Of a stretch of DNA of 62,667 bases, positions 62,131-62,667 are shown in pieces. Every line of letters starts with the position of its first letter. The stretch's first letter is position 1. The DNA comes from an uncultured Lachnospiraceae bacterium (GTDB lineage Bacteria > Bacillota > Clostridia > Lachnospirales > Lachnospiraceae), in the NCBI GenBank assembly GCA_910587095.1, contig CAJUMJ010000033.1:1-62667 (forward strand). Reading direction: 5' to 3'. The notes below the pieces were generated by a model. The model searched no databases, was not told where the DNA came from, and saw nothing but the letters and a program-made list of their open reading frames with translations. The translations under genes and the position numbers were made by a program.

Positions 62131-62519
62131 CTGAGTACAAACCGAAATTCCTGTACACTGCCATTCCTGTATTTTGAGAATGGCGAGAACCAGCGATACC
62201 CCTATTGTGACTATCGTCATGACGGTAAAAATTTAATCTGCAAAATCAGCGATGCCATGATGACGTTAGCGCCGCTGTCTGGAATCATTGTAATGGTGCT
62301 GGTTATGACGCTTTTTATCGGAAAGAAATCCAGAGAGAGCGCAGCCTCCGGCCTGCCAGAACAAACCAGACACTTGAAAAGATACGAAGCGTTGACAAAC
62401 ATTTCTCGATAGAAACTTTGATCGGAAATCTCTCCAACAAACTGCTCAGCATCCGCTATGCCGGTTCACCACAGGAAATCGCGCCCTTTGCTGTGTGCGA
62501 TATAGCGTGCCAGTTATAG
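62131..62519 (+). pseudogene. Decayed membrane protein gene
   Basis: Two overlapping plus-strand frames look like one broken gene. The first (stop 62410-62412) reads RYPYCDYRHDGKNLICKISD, then a membrane helix (LAPLSGIIVMVLVMTLFIG). The second (stop 62517-62519) reads KHFSIETLIGNLSNKLLSIR and YAGSPQEIAPF. This order suggests a zinc-ribbon-like head, a helix and a soluble domain, separated by a frameshift. The front end lacks a start codon with SD. Confidence 0.45.
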
Positions 62520-62555
62520 GTACATGAAACAAAATACAGGGCAGGAACACACTGG

Positions 62556-62585
62556 AAAAGGGATTGCAAGATGCAGTCCTTTTTT
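62556..62585 (+). terminator. Intrinsic terminator
   Basis: AAAAGGGATTGCA and TGCAGTCCTTTTT pair with wobbles around AGA, followed by TTTT on the plus strand, after the decayed gene. Confidence 0.7.
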
Positions 62586-62612
62586 GATATGGGAAAAGGA
62601 GAATATCAGATT

Positions 62613-62667
62613 ATGACGAATTTAACAAAATATGAAATGGAGACCGTAGTTAATTATAATGCTGGAG
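62613..62667 (+). CDS. Partial gene at window edge
   Basis: It begins MTNLTKYEMETVVNYNAG and runs off the window. AAGGAG lies 11 nt before the ATG. The opening resembles small proteins carried by integrative elements of clostridia (a TKYE.ET..NYN pattern recalled from memory), so a mobile element may start here. Confidence 0.55.
   Translation, partial: MTNLTKYEMETVVNYNAG

Noticed and set aside
62013..62190. Minus-strand open frame of about 60 codons ending LRYLCLGEAA
   Set aside because: No start codon with SD, no recognised transposase or integrase motif, and it overlaps the better plus-strand pseudogene reading.

Overview
The window looks like chromosomal DNA from a Gram-positive anaerobe of the Clostridia, most likely a Lachnospiraceae member with roughly balanced GC. 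This rests on Firmicutes-type gene order (dnaE beside pfkA), strong AGGAGG ribosome binding sites, an S-box (SAM-I) riboswitch before metK, and gut-clostridial families (an EFR1-like flavodoxin/ferredoxin, a PocR-domain kinase, a DUF6145-like protein). About 50 genes are called. Most lie on the minus strand, and no rRNA, tRNA, CRISPR array or intact insertion sequence was found.

Layout. 0-6.6 kb: a minus-strand housekeeping operon argF-birA-DUF6145-like-dusB-unknown-greA-lysS. 6.7-9.6 kb: SPFH/NfeD membrane pair and a SleB-type wall hydrolase with a WalR-like box. 9.7-24 kb: proC, trmH-like, pfkA, a chemotaxis receptor, dnaE, a single-chain nuclease/methylase/specificity protein, metK with riboswitch, and murA. 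24-30 kb: LysM-G5-M23 peptidase, coiled-coil membrane protein, small alarmone synthetase, large membrane protein. 30-41 kb: small transporters and surface genes (HlyIII, three MATE exporters), galE with a UAP-type pyrophosphorylase, a lipoprotein and a DUF4422 glycosyltransferase. 41-48.5 kb: a MotA-like/LuxR pair, a candidate type I toxin-antitoxin locus, and two polar amino-acid ABC systems around an SstT-type symporter. 48.5-53.2 kb: hybrid kinase, double-receiver protein and an isochorismatase-NUDIX fusion. 53.7-61.6 kb: MFS exporter with a candidate leader peptide, deoxyinosine glycosylase, ArsR, CofE-like ligase, TetR-GNAT facing an EFR1-like protein, esterase and endonuclease IV. 61.6-62.7 kb: decayed sequence and the start of a possible mobile-element gene.

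Most notable: (1) an ABC substrate-binding lipoprotein whose two lobes are in reversed order, an apparent natural circular permutation; (2) a 25-codon gene with a convergent overlapping RNA and long-range 5'/3' pairing, a candidate type I toxin-antitoxin system; (3) two copies of a structured element with a conserved internal loop and compensatory stem changes, each beginning inside the stop codon of the gene before it; (4) further palindromic repeats sharing the GTAACAG end; (5) a MotA/ExbB-like protein translationally coupled to a membrane-anchored LuxR regulator. All functions are inferred by reading the sequence; no database search was run.
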